Source: Mastigamoeba balamuthi (Eukaryota > Evosea > Mastigamoebida > Mastigamoebidae). Taken from it: a stretch of DNA of 64,000 nucleotides. Below, one piece after another: positions 1 to 9,902 of the stretch. The notes below the pieces were generated by a model, which saw nothing but the letters and a program-made list of their open reading frames with translations, was not told the origin of the DNA and ran no database searches. The translations under genes were made by a program, and so were the position numbers. The stretch covers positions 641,139 to 705,138 of the forward strand of contig CACRSC010000005.1 in NCBI GenBank assembly GCA_902651635.1, given 5' to 3'. Every line of letters begins with the position of its first letter. The stretch's first letter is position 1.

Positions 1-276
1 GCTCTCGGCCGCGCGCGCGAATAAATAGGCCCCCTCCTCGCTGCCGGGGGGTGTGTGTGTGGCTCTGTGGGCCCCGGGTGCCCGTGCGTGCCGGTGGGTG
101 TGAGCCGGGCGGGGGGAGCGAAGGGGGGGAGGAAAGCGCGAAAATCGGCAACCCGGTTTTCGAAAATAAGCGGGGGTGACGCAAGAGGTGACGCAAGCGG
201 CGATTGCACACGCCGGGGGATTTTTTTCCTGAGCTGATCTGCAGCGGAAAGAGAGACCAGAGCCAGCAGCCGAGAA
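1..276. other. 5' flank of the SET/MYND gene
   Basis: No coding region is evident. The stretch is very GC-rich with CG and TG runs, and holds an A/T island (AATAAATAGG) near 20-30. A GTGACGCAAG 10-mer occurs twice, close to 175-200, and could be a small promoter repeat. Nothing else is recognisable. Confidence 0.4.
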
Positions 277-2225
277 ATGGACGACGCAAGGGACGTGGCC
301 GCCGTCCAGCGCCTCGCGCAGGGCTTCCCCCTCGAGGCCGCGACGAGCCCCGGCGCCGGGGTCCTCTGGCTCGCCTCGCGGTGCGCCCCGCGAGCTCCGT
401 TATCTTTCCCCGCAAAATCTAACCAAAAGTGCCCCTTCGTTTGCGAATCCGCACGCCACGTCGCGTCGCGTCTCCCAAGAGATCTGCGCGTAGGCGACGT
501 CGTGCTCGAGGCGCGGCCCTACGCCTCGGTGGTGACGCACTCGCTGGCCCGCTCCGTCTGCGCCGTCTGCTTCGCGCCCGTCGACAAGCGCGCCCGCCGC
601 TCGTGGCCCGAGTGCTGTCCGCCACTTTTTTCGAACACACCCCGAGATATTTTCGGAATCGCGATATCTCCCCCTGGATACTCCCTCACCCCCCAACGGG
701 CTATTCCTGGTTTCCCGACTTATTCCACCCCCGATTGAGTTCAGTTATGATTTAATGCCATACACAATTCCGCGTAGATATTTCCGGAATCGCGATATCT
801 CCCCTTTTATACTCCCCATCGGCCAATTCCCGGTTTCGACTACCCCAATCGAGGGGTGGCTAAGTTATGATTTTATGCCACGCATTATTCCGCGTAGATA
901 TTTTCGGAATCGCGATATCGCCCCGAGATATTTTCTCACCTCCCACGTCACGCTCTACGTCACAGCCTGCGGCCAGGTGGTGTTCTGCAGCGCCGCCTGC
1001 GCGGCCCGCGCGGGCCCGTGCGCGTGGGAGACGCACCACGGGGCGGACGAGTGCCGGGCGCTGCGGCGGCTGGCCAACGTGCGTGCGGGGACGTACGATG
1101 ACGTGGAGATGACGGAGCTCCGCCTCCTCGTCCGCGTCCTCTGCCGCGCGGCAGCCGAGCGCTCCGGCGAGCTGGCCCCGGGGCCCGCGGACCACACGTA
1201 CGCTGACGTCTGCAGCCTCGCCAGCAACATGCAGGTGCTCCTCTGCTCCCCCTCCGGTGGATACGCGGGAAGTATCCAGAGATTCTTGGGGGGAATCGCG
1301 GTTCCGGATAATCGAGGCGATATCCAGATATATATCCCTTTTTTGCCCGATCGCCCGCCGAGGGGGCGTTCTGTGGATCATGCACTTGATTTGTGGGCGC
1401 GGCTATTAAATTGTCGCGTCACGTGCGGATCGATTTGCGAGGAAGGGCCTCCGGGTCGATGCCGCCGTGCTCTCTTTTGGGGGAGAGGGCTTGGGGGGCA
1501 TATTGCTGTTTTGACGGCTATTTGGAATTCGTCTGCTTTTGAATTGCGTCTTTTTTCCGAATTGGACTTTGTTTTTTTGATAGCACTTAGTTTTTTATAT
1601 CACTGTGTTGCTCAGCAGCCGCAACACGCAGGCGTACAGGACGACGCGCCCGAAGCTGCACGAGCGCATCGCGGCCAAGGTGCGGACGCTGCAGGCGCTG
1701 CTGCGCAAGACGCGCGTGCTGCGGGGCGTGGGCGAGGAGGAGGTGGAGGCGCTGGTCTGCCGCGAGCAGTGCAACACGTACGGCGTCTGGTCCAAGGCGC
1801 ACAAGCTGCACGGCATCTCGCTCTACCCCTGCGGCTCGTTCTTCAACCACTCGTGCGCCCCGGCGGCGCTGCACCGCAACACGGGCACTCTGCTGCGCGT
1901 CGTCTGCGCCGCCGCGGTGCCCGCCGGCGCGCCCGTGACGATATCGTACGTGCCGCTGGTCGAGAACACGGCGCAGAGGCGCAGGGCGCTGCTGGAGGAC
2001 TACTGCTTCACGTGCCAGTGCGGCAGGTGCGCCGCGCAGTCGCAGGGCGGCCCCGACGCCGAGTGGGCGCGGATGTCGGCGATGCAGTGCCCCCGGAGGG
2101 AGTGCGTGGGCCTCGTGATGCCGGGCACGAACCCTCCCGAGTGCAGCCTCTGCGGCGTCCTCTCGCCCCGCACGTCGCGCACGTCCAGCACCGGGGCCGC
2201 GGCGCACGTCGCCAAGTGCAACTGA
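277..2225 (+). CDS. SET and MYND domain protein (SMYD-type lysine methyltransferase)
   Basis: Predicted SMYD-family protein methyltransferase using S-adenosylmethionine. The likely start is the ATG at 277. Exon 1 is 277-380 and exon 2 about 480-611 (GDVVLEARPYASV, then CAVC, the first MYND zinc pair). Exon 3 begins near 966 (CGQVVFCSAAC plus H and C ligands, the rest of the MYND finger). The last exon is about 1616-2225, with the SET hallmark NHSCAP and a post-SET cysteine cluster (CFTCQCGRC). The stop is at 2223-2225. Intron 1 (381-479) is 99 nt and has no in-frame stop. The exon 2/3 and 3/4 borders are uncertain because the phases do not all fit one simple choice of splice site. MYND ligand spacing favours a junction beside the WPEC codons. 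The substrate cannot be inferred. A short C-terminal Cys motif (CSLCG) may be an extra zinc ligand set. Confidence 0.8.
612..965 (+). repeat. Three-copy repeat inside SET/MYND intron 2
   Basis: The intron holds three copies, about 110-130 nt apart (near 647, 777 and 897), of a block reading GATATTTYCGGAATCGCGAT followed by ATCTCCCC. The intervening CCC-rich and GTTATGATTTTATGCCA segments are also partly repeated. It is best read as a small intronic tandem repeat. Related degenerate copies lie in introns and flanks elsewhere in the window. Confidence 0.75.
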
Positions 2226-2346
2226 CGCGCTGTGCCGAGGGCCGGGAGCGCAGCGGCGCCTGTGCATCTCGCGGGCTCCTCCGACCGCCCTCTTCCCCCC
2301 CTCTCCCCTCCCCCCGACAGCTGCTGTTGTAACAACTGTTCAGAAC

Positions 2347-2577
2347 TCACTTGTCCCAGTCGTCCTCGCCCTCGTTGCTGTCGCTGATGCTAGTGCTGCT
2401 GTTTCGGCGGGCGGACAGCTGCAGCCCAAAGCCTCCTGGGCCCCCGTTGCAGCACAGCTTCGGCATTCGGTTGTATCGCTGCTGCTGCCGCCGCGTCTGC
2501 TTGTGGGTACAGTAGCACGGAATCCGAACGGCCCCGAGCCCCTGTTGCTCCCGACCGAGTCGATACATCTTCAGCAA
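2347..2577 (-). CDS. Possible small hypothetical protein, or last exon of one
   Basis: A minus-strand reading frame of 76 codons ends in a plausible acidic tail (SNEGEDDWDK). It has a CCNGGPGGFGLQL segment and Ser-rich linkers. No family is recognised. It lies between the SET/MYND gene and the secreted protein, ending about 120 nt from the former tail to tail. Its codon use is less biased than that of neighbouring genes, and no splice partner was found, so it may be chance. Confidence 0.25.
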   Translation of the reverse strand: MLKMYRLGREQQGLGAVRIPCYCTHKQTRRQQQRYNRMPKLCCNGGPGGFGLQLSARRNSSTSISDSNEGEDDWDK

Positions 2578-2920
2578 TTAAACACGGAACGCTCTGCTGT
2601 TGCTGCTTTTGCAATTGCAAGCCGGTGGGATGCTGGGCCAAGCAGGTGAGGTCGCCGACGAGTGCACAGGTCTGCAGTGCTCTCGTTCGAGGCTGGGGTC
2701 GGTCCCTCGGGGAGTGCCGTTAGCCGGTGGGGCTGAAACGGGGTGCTATTCGTCTGCCGCACCCCCGCACCTGCTGTGTTACCTCATCGGGCAAGGCCGA
2801 TGCCGCAACGCCGCACCACACGTCACTGCCCCCGTTCTCAAAAAGGGCGGGCCGCACAGCCCACTCTGCACATCCGCATCCCCTGGCCAGGAGAGCAAGC
2901 TGGAAGCAAGTCGAACCGAG

Positions 2921-3271
2921 ATGAGGGCCCTCGTCGTCGCTGTCGTCCTGTGCGCGGGCCTCGCGGCCTCTGCGCAGATCCTGTGCACGTGCTACTGCTG
3001 CAGGGCGATGCCGCCGTGCAACCAGCCCCGCAACGCCGTCGGCAGGTTCCTGGCGACGCGCGAGGCCTGGTGCAACGTCACCACGTGCGTCGCCGGCTGG
3101 CCCGCGCTCTCGCACAGGTGCCTCGGCGTCGTCGCCTCGTCCACCAGGGGCTACGGCGGCAGGAGCAGCGGTCAGGGCACGCGTGGCACTGCAGACGCAG
3201 CAGCTGATGCCCGTGCAGAGAAGCAGTTGGCGTTCTTCGACGACGAGCACGGGCAGCAGCAGCTGGACTGA
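2921..3271 (+). CDS. Small secreted cysteine-rich protein
   Basis: A 116-residue protein starting at the ATG at 2921. The longer upstream frame was rejected because the signal peptide begins here. Residues 1-20 (MRALVVAVVLCAGLAASAQ) are a classical secretion signal. The mature part opens with a dense Cys cluster (CTCYCC, then C at PPC). Two further cysteines follow in WCNVTTC, where NVT is a possible N-glycosylation site, and another comes before a polar, Gln/Asp-rich tail. There is no GPI-like tail, so it is probably soluble. No known family is recognised; the Cys-dense N-terminus could be disulphide-bonded or metal-binding. Confidence 0.6.
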   Translation: MRALVVAVVLCAGLAASAQILCTCYCCRAMPPCNQPRNAVGRFLATREAWCNVTTCVAGWPALSHRCLGVVASSTRGYGGRSSGQGTRGTADAAADARAEKQLAFFDDEHGQQQLD

Positions 3272-3717
3272 GAGGAGCAACGGTGGTGATCAGTCACAGT
3301 GCATAAGCAACTTCTGTTATCCTTTGCTCCCTGTTCTTTCTTGCTTGTTGTGTAGAGCCGAGTACTACTTGTTTGCGCACGAGAACGGACTGGACTAACG
3401 AGCGAAATTACGCACAGGCTTGTTTGTGTTCTTCATGGGGCTATGGGGCTATAAGATGAAGGGAAGCAAGCACAGAAGAACTCATATAAATGCGAAACGG
3501 GCATTAAGCACACATTTGGGTGAAAACAGACAAGTGGGCCAGGGCGGAACTCTGTGTTGCTGCATCGGGCTTGTGAGTGAAGAGCGGATGGAGGGTGTAT
3601 GAGTGGCGGGCGATGTGCTCAGGGGGGGCTGCTGTGGGCACCCCCAGCACACAAAACAACAGTGATGGCATCCCGGGGCTCCTCCTGATCCTACCGCAGC
3701 GCACGGGCCTCGCTGCC
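3272..3717. other. Intergenic, nothing recognised
   Basis: This lies between the secreted protein and the 3' end of the LIM gene, which converge here. It is lower in GC, with short open frames only. The sequence near 3360-3500 is A/T-richer and probably holds the two 3' ends. Confidence 0.4.
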
Positions 3718-5502
3718 TTACAGAACAACGTTGAAGTCGGGCTTCTCGCCCGTGCCGCGCTGCACGCCCTGCGCCACGTCGACCTTCGGCGCGTCTGCAG
3801 AGCAAAAATTAAGATTAACTTAATAATCCGGCAAGTTTATAAAAACCATCGCAAAACAACCCAATTCGGGGGCAGAACAGGCGGAGACACGGGACGCACT
3901 CAGGGCGGTCTGGGCCTTGAGATCGAGGACGGCGGCGGGCTTCTGGAGGTCGCCGTCGACGCGGACCTGCTCGTTGATCGTGTCGAGCTTGGGGGCGTGC
4001 AGGGCCGTCTCGGCCTTCATGTCCAGCACGGCAGACGGGTTCTGCATGTCGTCGCCACGCACCTGCTGGTTGATCGTGTCCAGCTTGGGGCCCTCTGCAC
4101 GGCAATCGAGAAATTAAGGGCCCGCAGATCTCGAAAACACGGCGAGAGCCGCACCGCGGGCGCGCTGCATGGCGATCGTGTCGGCGGCCTGGAGGTTCTT
4201 CTGCATGTCATCGCCGCGGACCTGCTGGTTGACGGTCTCCAGCTTGGGGCCCTCTGCGCGTGGGATCGCGAATTTAAGCCCCGGATCGGAAAAATAGCCG
4301 GGAGGCCAATAAAAGCCGGGTTCGGTTCTGGGGCGAAAATCGAACCGCGGGCGCGCTGCAGGGCGACCGTGTCGGCGGCCTGGAGGTTCTTCTGCATGTC
4401 GTCGCCGCGGACCTGCTGGTTGACGGTCTCCAGCTTGGGGCCCTCTGGCGCAGGGATCGCGAAAATGAGCTCCCGTGGATCTCGAAAAAGAAAGAGGCCC
4501 CGCACCGCGGGCGCGCTGCAGGGCGACCGTGTCCGTCGACTGGAGGTTCTTCTGCATGTCGTCACCGCGGACCTGCTGGTTGACCGTCTCCAGCTTGGGG
4601 CCCTCTGCATCCCGACGACCCTCCGCGGTCAGGAGACCCGGAATAAACGCGCAGGAAAACCCGTGCAGAGAACCGCATCATAAAATGAAACTCAGCGGCC
4701 CCCCAACCGGCACCGCAAAAAAAAGAGGAGAGAGCAGAGACGGGGGGCGCACCGCGGGCGCGCTGCAGGGCGACAGTGTCGGCCGACTGGAGGTTCTTCT
4801 GCATGTCGTCGCCGCGGACCTGCTGGTTGACCGTCTCCAGCTTGGGGCCCTCTGCACCGGCACAGCACAGTCGAGGCCGTCAGCATAACCGCACCGCAGC
4901 CACACACACTCAGAGCCCCGCATCTCGCGCACGGCGCAGCCACGCGGCCCGCGCCCCGCGCACACACGCAGCCCCGGGTGTCTCCAGCAATCGGCCCTGC
5001 GGCCGCGTGCCGCGATCCCGCTCCGTTGGCCCGCACGGGCGCACGACACGACACGCGCAGCCCACAGGGACACACACGCACACACTACGCCAGTGCAGAT
5101 CTGCTAATATAAAACGCACAGTAGCTCCCCTGCACAGGGGCGAGGTGGAGAGTGGGATGGAGGAGAGGGAGGGAGGTGTCGCACCGCGGGCGCGCTGGAG
5201 GGCGATGCTGTCGGTGACGGCGATGTTCTTGGGGGTGGGGTAGTGCGTCTTGCAGTAGATCTTGCCCGAGGCCTGGTGCGGCTGCACCGTCTGCAGGTTC
5301 AGCACCTGCTTGCACTCGGCGCCTGCACCAGGACCAGCAGGGGGGTGAGGGTGGTGCTGGTGGTGCTGGCAGTGGCTGTGGCTGTGGTCTGGCGGTGGGG
5401 CGTACACTTGAAGCAGGACTTGTGGTAGAGGTGGCCCAGGCACTGGTAGCCCTCGAGCGGGTAGCACGACTTGGTGCAGATGGGGCACTTGCTCGACGAC
5501 AT
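3718..5502 (-). CDS. LimE-like LIM-domain protein with tandemly duplicated exons
   Basis: Probable actin-cytoskeleton LIM protein of about 300 aa. Minus-strand exons: 5502-5406, 5322-5185, 4851-4753, 4604-4506, 4444-4346, 4253-4155, 4094-3900 and 3794-3718. All internal borders are phase 1. Exons 1-2 encode one complete LIM zinc finger (CPIC, H, CFKC, AEC, then CKTH). Exon 2 ends VTDSIALQRAR, like Dictyostelium LimE after its LIM domain. Exons 3-6 are four copies of a 99-nt exon encoding EGPKLETVNQQVRGDDMQKN plus LQSADTVALQRAR. Exon 7 holds two divergent half-repeats. The last exon encodes NAPKVDVAQGVQRGTGEKPD, matching the LimE C-terminal motif. Intron 5 starts GTTCG, the others GTGCG or GTAC. 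LimE binds F-actin at the cortex; that role is inferred here. The repeat array is not part of the usual short LimE. Confidence 0.85.
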
Positions 5503-5727
5503 GGCTGCCTGGCGGGTGTGGAGAGTGGGGGCGGTGGGGCTCCTCTTTAACGGGCGGGCGGGTGTCCGGGCGGGTCTTTAGAGTGAAACAGCCGTTGCAA
5601 AAAAAACGGTCATACGGAATACCCTGATTCACCCTGTGACGTAGACGAGAAAATATCTTTGCTGTGCTGCAATCCCAGCGGCGAAAAATCTATCGGCACA
5701 ACGGCCCGCTGTCAACGGGGTCACTTC

Positions 5728-6947
5728 CTATTTGCGCTGCTTGTCCTTCTTGTCCTTGTCGGACTGCTGCGGCGGCGGGGAGACAGACGGCACTGCCTCG
5801 TCCCAGGGCCCGTTGATCTCCCTGCGGAGAACTTGTCAGCCTCCATGGGAGAGAAATGAAGCACACATTTTGTACTTCTGTATGTGGACCAGCCAGAGCG
5901 GGCACACGAGGCTCGTGAACACAATCTTGTGGGGGTGAAGTGTCAGCAGAATGTCGCATCAGCCGCCCCCCACCGAGCGCACCGCAGAGGCGAACACCAG
6001 GGCGCAGCGGACAGAGAGCGTCCACACGATGTAGAACGCGCAGGCCGCGGTGGCCAGTCCCACGACAGCCCTCTTGGCGTCGTGCGACCAGCCGCTGGCC
6101 CTGGCGCCCTTGAGGCCGCGGAGCCTGAGCAGCGGGGCCAGGGCGAAGAGCTCTATCGCGTACGACACAAAGGCGAACACGTGCGTGGCGCTGGGCAGGC
6201 GCGACGCCAGCAAGAGGCCCGCGAGCACCGCGGCGTTGAGCGCGACGGGGCTCTCGGGGGCCCCGGGCGCGTACTGGTGCGCGTACAGGTGCACCACCAG
6301 CGCAAAGGCGGAGCAGTACAGCGCCGTGTCGGTGCTCAGGGGCGACGCCAGCGTCCCCAGCGCTGGGCTGAGCCCGTAGATGGCCGCGAACACCACCGCC
6401 ATGGGCGCTGCAGGGGAGGGGAAGGTGATACGACATCAGGATTCTCGAAACGGCCGCTTGCCGGAATTGCGTCACGGGGAGGGGATGACGCGACACCAGA
6501 ATTCTCGAAACGGGGCTTTGCCGGAGTTACGTCACCTACGGGCAGGGAGCTGAGCGAGCGGCGCGAGACGAGGAGGCCCACGGCGGCCAGCAGCACGTCG
6601 ACGCCCACGAGCCACTCGGCGCTCAGCAGCCCGCTCTGCGCGTAGGCGAACACCGCGACAAAGGCCGCGGTGGCCGCCAGCTGCTGCGTCACCGCCGCGC
6701 TCTGCAGCACCACGCGCGCCAGGTCATACCGCTCAAACGACGCTGGGGGGGCGCCACGCCACGTCAGCAGAGAGATTCTCCGGGTTATGAGATTGATTCC
6801 TCCTCCTCCTCCTCCAAGCGGGGAGGGCTGCGGGGGGAGCGAGTGCTGACCGTTGGTGACGAGCCCCGCGAGGAAGGCCGTGTCGTCAAAGTGGTTGTCG
6901 GGGAACGGCTGCCTCTCGTACAGGATCTTCCGCCATCGCGCCGCCAT
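5728..6947 (-). CDS. PIGC: PIG-C, subunit of GPI-GlcNAc transferase
   Basis: Subunit C (yeast Gpi2) of the ER complex that transfers GlcNAc to phosphatidylinositol, the first step of GPI-anchor synthesis. It is about 293 aa, close to the usual size. Exons on the minus strand: 6947-6851, 6742-6536, 6407-5983, 5925-5867 and 5821-5728; the phases close exactly. Family landmarks are WRKILYERQPFPDNHFDD at the N-terminus, VTQQLAATAAFVAVFAY, GLSPALGTLASPLSTDTA, a LASRLPSATHVFAFV helix, CPLWLVHIQKYK and the C-terminal GPWDEA. Several hydrophobic helices support an integral ER membrane protein. The tail is lysine-rich (DKDKKDKQRK), resembling a di-lysine ER-retention region. Its 5' end faces a divergent P-loop gene 114 bp away. 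Confidence 0.93.
6408..6535 (-). repeat. Tandem repeat within PIG-C intron 2
   Basis: Two imperfect copies of a roughly 57-60 nt unit make up most of this intron. Each holds ATTCTCGAAACGG, then TTGCCGGAATT or TTGCCGGAGTT, then ACGTCAC or GCGTCAC. This is an intronic duplication, not coding. Confidence 0.7.
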
Positions 6948-7061
6948 CGGGGGGCTGAGATTCTGCACCAGAATCGCGATACTAGATCCCCGGTGATATT
7001 TTCGCGATAATACAAACTATCTCGCCCTCCCCCCGTTGTAAAGCGCGCGCGCGGCACGGGA
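6948..7061. promoter_or_regulatory. Bidirectional promoter between PIG-C and the P-loop gene
   Basis: Only 114 bp separate the two divergent start codons. The segment is A/T-richer than its surroundings and contains AATCGCGATA and ATTTTCGCGATAATAC, related to the motif repeated in introns. The promoter role is inferred from position. Confidence 0.55.
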
Positions 7062-9506
7062 ATGGAGGTCGACGACACATCAGCAGCGCCCGCCGTCGCC
7101 AGCGGCCAGACCTCGCCCTGCTGCACGACGCCCCTGACCTACGTCTCGGACGACGCCGCCGCCCCGCTCTGGCGCCCCGCCCCCTCGCCCCCGGCCGCCG
7201 CCGTCGCCCATGACGTCATGAGCGACGTCACACGCGCCCTCGCCGCCGCCGTAGCCGCCGCCCACGCGCGCGCGGTCGTCCACGTCCACGGGCCCCCGGG
7301 CAGCGGCAAGCGCACGCTCGCCGTGACGTCATCGCCTGGCTGCGGCGGCGGTGACGTGGCGGTGGTGTCTGTGGCGGGGGAGGCGTACAGCGGGCTGTGG
7401 AGGGCAGCGGGGCGGCGGGAGCGGCGGGAGGCGGTGCAGCGGGCGCTGGAGGCGGTCAGCGCTGCGGCGGGCGGCGCGTGCGCGGCCGTCGTGCTCTGCG
7501 ACTGCGAGGCCCTGGGCGCGCGTGCGCGGGCGGCGGCCGTGGAGTTCCTGGCGGGCGTCCTGCGGCGGCACCCGCGGGCGGCGCTGTACGTGCTGGGCAC
7601 GCGCGCGTCGATGCCGGCCGCCGAGGAGGCCGCAGAGGCCGCGGGCGCCGCGTTTGTGTGCTGCAGCCCCGCGCCGCTGGGCCGCGCGGCCCTGCGCGAG
7701 ACGGCGCTCGCGTGGCTGGACCTCCCCGCGGGGACCTACGCGCGCGCGAGGGCCGCGCGGGCGCTGGCGTGCCTGCAGGGCGGCCCCGCGGCGCTGCCCG
7801 CGCTGTGGCTGCGCGCGCTGCACGACGTCGCCGGGGGCGCGGACCGCGCGGACTGCGACTGCGACCAGTACTTTGCCTACGCCACCGCGACGGCGCTCGA
7901 GCAGTACGCCGCCGCCATGCGCGCGCGCTGCGCCGAGCCCGAGCTCGTGGCCCTGCGCCTGCTCGTCGCGCTGCTCTGCCCCGACGCCCTCGGCGGCGGC
8001 GTCGTCGTCGGCCGCGCCCTCGTCCGCCGCCTCTACCCCGCGCCCCTCCGCCGCCTCGTGCCCCCGCCCGACGACGACGCCGCCGCCCCTGACGTCACCG
8101 ACGCCGGCGACAACGCGCTCGACGACGCGGCCGAGTGGGGCGACGACGAGGGCGAGGCCCCGCTGGCGGCGCTGCCCGCGAGCGAGTGGACGGCGGCGGT
8201 GCTCGACGCGGCCTGCGATGCGGGCCTCGTGCGCCACACGCTGGCCGTCCTCCGCGTCCGCGACGTCGCCGGCCCCTCGGCCAGCGGCCCCGGCGCCTCG
8301 AGCGCGCGCATGGAGACGTACTACGTCGCCCCGCAGTGCGCGCCGGCCGCCCAGGGCGTCCTGGCGGCGCTCGTCGGCCGCGCGCTGCCGTTTGTGCGCG
8401 ACCTCTCGCGCGCCGCCGAGTGCTTCCGCGGCGTCCCGTGCCGCTGGGCCCGCGCGGGCCTCCTCGAGCTGCTCCGCGGCCCCGACTCCCCGCTCGTCGC
8501 CGCCGTCGCCGCCGCCCTCGGCTGCTGCTGCGCGTCGGCCGCTGCCGCCTCTGCGCCCTCGCGCGTGGCGCCCGCGCAGTGCGTGGCGCCCGGGGCCGAC
8601 GACGACGACGACGACGGCGCGCTGTACGTCTGCGCGCAGGGCCTCGTCGCCGCGACGGGCGTCCACGCGTTCGCGCGGCTCGCGGGGCGCCGCGTCGCCT
8701 GGCGGTTCTCGGGCGAGCGCCTGGGCCCCGCAGAGGCCCGCGGCATCGCGCAGCTGATGGCCCAGGCGTCGGGGATGACGTGCGTCTACGTGGCGATGGA
8801 CGGCTGGGCCCCCGACGGGCAGCCCGCGGCCGCCGCTGTCGCTGTCGAGCAGGCCGACGCGGCCACCTGGGTCGTCGACGCGCGGCTCGTCTTCGCCGGC
8901 GACGACGCGGCGCCGTCGCCGTACCACGTCATGGCGGCGCAGGACCCGCTGGCGGCCGCGCGGCTGCTGGCGACGTCGCCGCTGCTGCGCTCGCACAAGC
9001 GCCGCTCGTCGCTTGGTCTTGGCGGGGGCTCCGCGGGGGAGCCGCTTGGTGGAGGCGCCGAGGGCCCGTGGGGCGCCAAGCGGGCGCGTGCGCCGACGCC
9101 GCCGCCGCTGCGGGTGCCGCCGTCGGGCGTGCAGACGACGCGGGCCGTGCGGCTGTGGGTCGTCGACGGCAGCAGCGCGGGCAGCGCGGGGCCCGTCTTC
9201 CTGGGCCGCGTGCGCTACGCAGAGGAGGACACGCTGGGGACCGTCTGCCTGCGGGCGCTGCTCAACTGCGCGCGCTCGGGCAGCGCAGCGTGCTTTGCGC
9301 GGGTCCGCGAGCGCAACTGGGCCGCGTGCGAGGTCACGCAGGTCGACCTCTACCAGCGGGCTGCGTTCCTGCTGGCCGGCGGCTACGACCTGGCCATCAC
9401 GGAGCCCGTCGCCAACTCGGCCGCGTGCACGTTCGTCGCCGGGGGCGGCGGCTGGGCCGAGTGCGAGGTGCAGGGCTGCAGCAGCACGGCTGCGGACTAC
9501 CCGTAA
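7062..9506 (+). CDS. Large single-exon P-loop NTPase of unknown role
   Basis: An 814-residue intronless protein. A Walker A motif (GPPGSGKRT) lies at about residues 80-88 and a hydrophobic Walker B-like strand (AAVVLCDCEAL) about 60-70 residues later. A strand ending VLGTRAS follows, as in AAA+/STAND sensor-1 positions. The middle has Asp-rich linkers and helices that could form a winged-helix region. Near the C-terminus there is a short KRAR basic patch and a Cys-containing tail. This resembles the NTPase core of AAA+/STAND or Orc/Cdc6-like proteins, but no specific family is recognised. The composition is Ala-rich from extreme GC, which blurs homology. The start was chosen at the first ATG after the divergent promoter. 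Confidence 0.6.
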   Translation: MEVDDTSAAPAVASGQTSPCCTTPLTYVSDDAAAPLWRPAPSPPAAAVAHDVMSDVTRALAAAVAAAHARAVVHVHGPPGSGKRTLAVTSSPGCGGGDVAVVSVAGEAYSGLWRAAGRRERREAVQRALEAVSAAAGGACAAVVLCDCEALGARARAAAVEFLAGVLRRHPRAALYVLGTRASMPAAEEAAEAAGAAFVCCSPAPLGRAALRETALAWLDLPAGTYARARAARALACLQGGPAALPALWLRALHDVAGGADRADCDCDQYFAYATATALEQYAAAMRARCAEPELVALRLLVALLCPDALGGGVVVGRALVRRLYPAPLRRLVPPPDDDAAAPDVTDAGDNALDDAAEWGDDEGEAPLAALPASEWTAAVLDAACDAGLVRHTLAVLRVRDVAGPSASGPGASSARMETYYVAPQCAPAAQGVLAALVGRALPFVRDLSRAAECFRGVPCRWARAGLLELLRGPDSPLVAAVAAALGCCCASAAAASAPSRVAPAQCVAPGADDDDDDGALYVCAQGLVAATGVHAFARLAGRRVAWRFSGERLGPAEARGIAQLMAQASGMTCVYVAMDGWAPDGQPAAAAVAVEQADAATWVVDARLVFAGDDAAPSPYHVMAAQDPLAAARLLATSPLLRSHKRRSSLGLGGGSAGEPLGGGAEGPWGAKRARAPTPPPLRVPPSGVQTTRAVRLWVVDGSSAGSAGPVFLGRVRYAEEDTLGTVCLRALLNCARSGSAACFARVRERNWAACEVTQVDLYQRAAFLLAGGYDLAITEPVANSAACTFVAGGGGWAECEVQGCSSTAADYP

Positions 9507-9902
9507 GGGGGTGTTTTCTAGATTTTTTATGGGCGGGGATCTCAGGGCAGATCTCCCATCGGCGGCACAGACACACCGTTTAGAACACGAAGCAATGATG
9601 ACGTACGTGTTGATTCCGGATATTTTCTCCTGCGATGACGCCGAGTCCGAAATTCCACACGTGCCCTTCCGTATGGCGCACCACTTGCAAAGCCCATGCA
9701 GGAAAACCGGTCTACCTCCTTCCACCGCCCCTCCCACCCTCCCCACCCTCCCACTGGCGGAGGTCTGTGCCGCGGAGATATGAGTGGCGGTTAGGATATT
9801 TCCTGGCATATTCTCAAGATCGCCGCGACGTCACATTTCCCTTGTCACTCAACAAACCAACAGACACACACGGGACACACGGGACACACACGGCCCCCCC
9901 GG
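9507..9902. other. Intergenic region upstream of the receptor gene
   Basis: No gene seen. It contains GATATTTTCTCC and GATATTTCC motifs (near 9615 and 9795) like those in introns, and a GGGACACAC triplicate just before the start codon at 9903. Confidence 0.4.

Noticed and set aside
755-2332. Single 525-codon plus frame through the SET/MYND locus
   Set aside because: It reads through A/T-rich intron repeats and then leaves the SET frame, losing NHSC and the Cys cluster; the spliced model is better.
7329-9809. 826-codon minus-strand frame opposite the P-loop gene
   Set aside because: An antisense shadow of extreme GC3 bias; the plus strand has Walker motifs and a proper start context.
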